Assembly: GCA_030837445.1 (NCBI GenBank)
Contig: JAUPKM010000549.1
Coordinates: forward strand, 1 to 6,830
DNA: 6,830 bases
Direction: 5' to 3'
Source: Actinomycetota bacterium
GTDB lineage: Bacteria; Actinomycetota; Actinomycetes; S36-B12; UBA10799
The position numbers were made by a program, and so were the translations under genes. Position 1 is the first letter of the stretch. Each line of letters starts with the position of its first letter. This document shows positions 6,236 through 6,830 of the stretch, piece by piece. The notes below the pieces were generated by a model. It saw nothing but the letters and a program-made list of their open reading frames with translations. It ran no database searches and was not told the DNA's origin.

Positions 6236-6496
6236 ATGACTGAACTACCTGACGACACCAGTAGGTGGCGGTGCACCCGCTGCGGCAACCTGACCCGGTT
6301 TGACGTCACCCGGTCCACCCGGGTGCAGCAGTACTGGCATTTCGACCTTGCCGGCCGCTGGACTGTCGAGCAGTCGCAGACGCTTGCGGACACGGTCGAA
6401 TCAGTCGGCTGTCGTTGGTGCGGGGCGACCGATTCGATCGAGTTGGTTGCCCGGCCCGGTGCTGGCGGGCCGGCCGAGGAGAGCCTGGGCCGATGA
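6236..6496 (+). CDS. Small four-cysteine zinc-ribbon protein of unknown function
   Basis: This 86-residue soluble protein has two CxxC knuckles: C13-T-R-C16 (RWRCTRCGN) and C59-R-W-C62 (VGCRWCGA). They are 42 residues apart, as in a zinc-ribbon fold that binds one structural zinc. Between them lies an aromatic, basic stretch (RFDVTRSTRV, QQYWHFDLAG) followed by an acidic helix-like segment. There is no membrane segment or signal peptide. The last 15 residues are Gly/Ala/Glu-rich and probably disordered. The start is well supported: ATG 6236 has GGAGG at 6225-6229 with an ideal 6-nt gap. The stop overlaps the next gene's ATG (ATGA), so the product may be made with the CoA-transferase. Coding status is supported by the ribosome site, the overlap and the paired cysteines. 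I cannot assign a function; nucleic-acid binding or protein contact are both possible. Confidence 0.78.
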   Translation: MTELPDDTSRWRCTRCGNLTRFDVTRSTRVQQYWHFDLAGRWTVEQSQTLADTVESVGCRWCGATDSIELVARPGAGGPAEESLGR

Positions 6497-6830
6497 CTGG
6501 AGTGCAGCCGGCAGCACCGGTATTGACCGGAGTGCGGGTACTCGATCTGACCCGGCTTCTGCCCGGCAACTACGCGACCCTGCTGCTGTACGGGCTGGGT
6601 GCTGAGGTCATCAAGATTGAAGACGCCGCCGGGGACGGGACAAGATATGCCCCGCCGCTGGCCAGCACTTCCGAGTCCGGGCCCGACGTCGTCCTGAACC
6701 GCGGCAAGGGGTCCCTTTCGCTGGACCTCAAGCGACCGGAGGCCCAGCAGCTGCTGCGCCGGTTGGTGGCCGAGTCCGAGGTCCTGGTGGACTCCTTCCG
6801 GCCGGGTGTGCTGAATCGGCTGGGGCTCGG
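6493..6830 (+). CDS. CaiB/BaiF class III CoA-transferase family protein, N-terminus only (partial)
   Basis: The window holds 112 codons of a family III CoA-transferase or alpha-methylacyl-CoA racemase-type enzyme, which moves CoA between carboxylic acids or epimerises 2-methylacyl-CoA thioesters in the cytoplasm. The peptide starts MTGVQPAAPV. Family features follow: VRVLDLTRLLPGNYATLLL (14-32), GAEVIKIED (36-44), the NRGKGSLSLDLKRPEA block around 70-85, and VLVDSFRPGVLNRLG near the right edge. The 'LLPG' and 'NRGK.SL.LDLK' blocks form part of the CoA-binding fold. The catalytic aspartate, near residue 150-170 in family members, lies outside the window, so transferase and racemase activity cannot be told apart. 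ATG 6493 overlaps the upstream stop. GAGGAGAG at 6476-6483 could serve as a ribosome site, with a slightly long gap. Confidence 0.92.
   Translation, partial: MTGVQPAAPVLTGVRVLDLTRLLPGNYATLLLYGLGAEVIKIEDAAGDGTRYAPPLASTSESGPDVVLNRGKGSLSLDLKRPEAQQLLRRLVAESEVLVDSFRPGVLNRLGL

Noticed and set aside
5728..6243. 171-codon plus-strand frame opposite the nuclease start
   Set aside because: It is antisense to the exonuclease domain, has a shadow-like composition, and runs through the divergent promoter region into the real zinc-ribbon gene start.

Overview
The window is GC-rich, gene-dense bacterial DNA, and its content points to an actinobacterium (Actinomycetota). The main evidence is the gene order ctaE-qcrC-qcrA-qcrB, encoding a di-heme QcrC anchored at both ends and a three-helix Rieske protein, as in the bc1-aa3 supercomplex of this phylum. 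A solitary trpD and a DnaQ-exonuclease/UvrC-like fusion gene lie next to it. From memory, Mycobacterium tuberculosis has the same neighbourhood (Rv2191, trpD, ctaE, qcrC, qcrA, qcrB) with the same relative orientations. The genus cannot be fixed from this window.

Layout. Positions 1-2688 (minus strand) hold a respiratory operon read right to left: ctaE (cytochrome oxidase subunit III), qcrC, qcrA and the first 40 codons of qcrB, which runs off the left edge. The qcrC/qcrA and qcrA/qcrB junctions are 4-nt ATGA overlaps. Positions 2689-2903 are a divergent intergenic region with a good candidate promoter for the rightward genes and some small repeats. Positions 2904-4420 (plus strand) hold a stand-alone, degenerate receiver-domain protein whose stop overlaps the GTG start of trpD (anthranilate phosphoribosyltransferase). 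Positions 4393-6096 (minus strand) encode a DEDDh exonuclease fused to a Cho-like GIY-YIG nuclease half of UvrC. This gene converges on trpD with a 28-bp overlap of the coding ends, and a strong hairpin covers that overlap. After a second divergent intergenic region, positions 6236-6830 (plus strand) hold a small four-cysteine zinc-ribbon protein of unknown function. It is translationally coupled to the start of a class III CoA-transferase (CaiB/BaiF) gene that runs off the right edge.

Functionally, the left third supplies the quinol-to-oxygen electron-transfer supercomplex (menaquinol in this phylum), the middle gives tryptophan biosynthesis and DNA repair, and the right edge starts an acyl-CoA metabolism gene. 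I see no mobile element, CRISPR array, tRNA, rRNA or obvious defence or toxin system. Most of the window is conserved housekeeping DNA. The least explained items are the receiver protein that has lost its acidic pair and is coupled to trpD, the hairpin built on identical 10-nt stop-codon contexts of two convergent genes, and the small zinc-ribbon gene.
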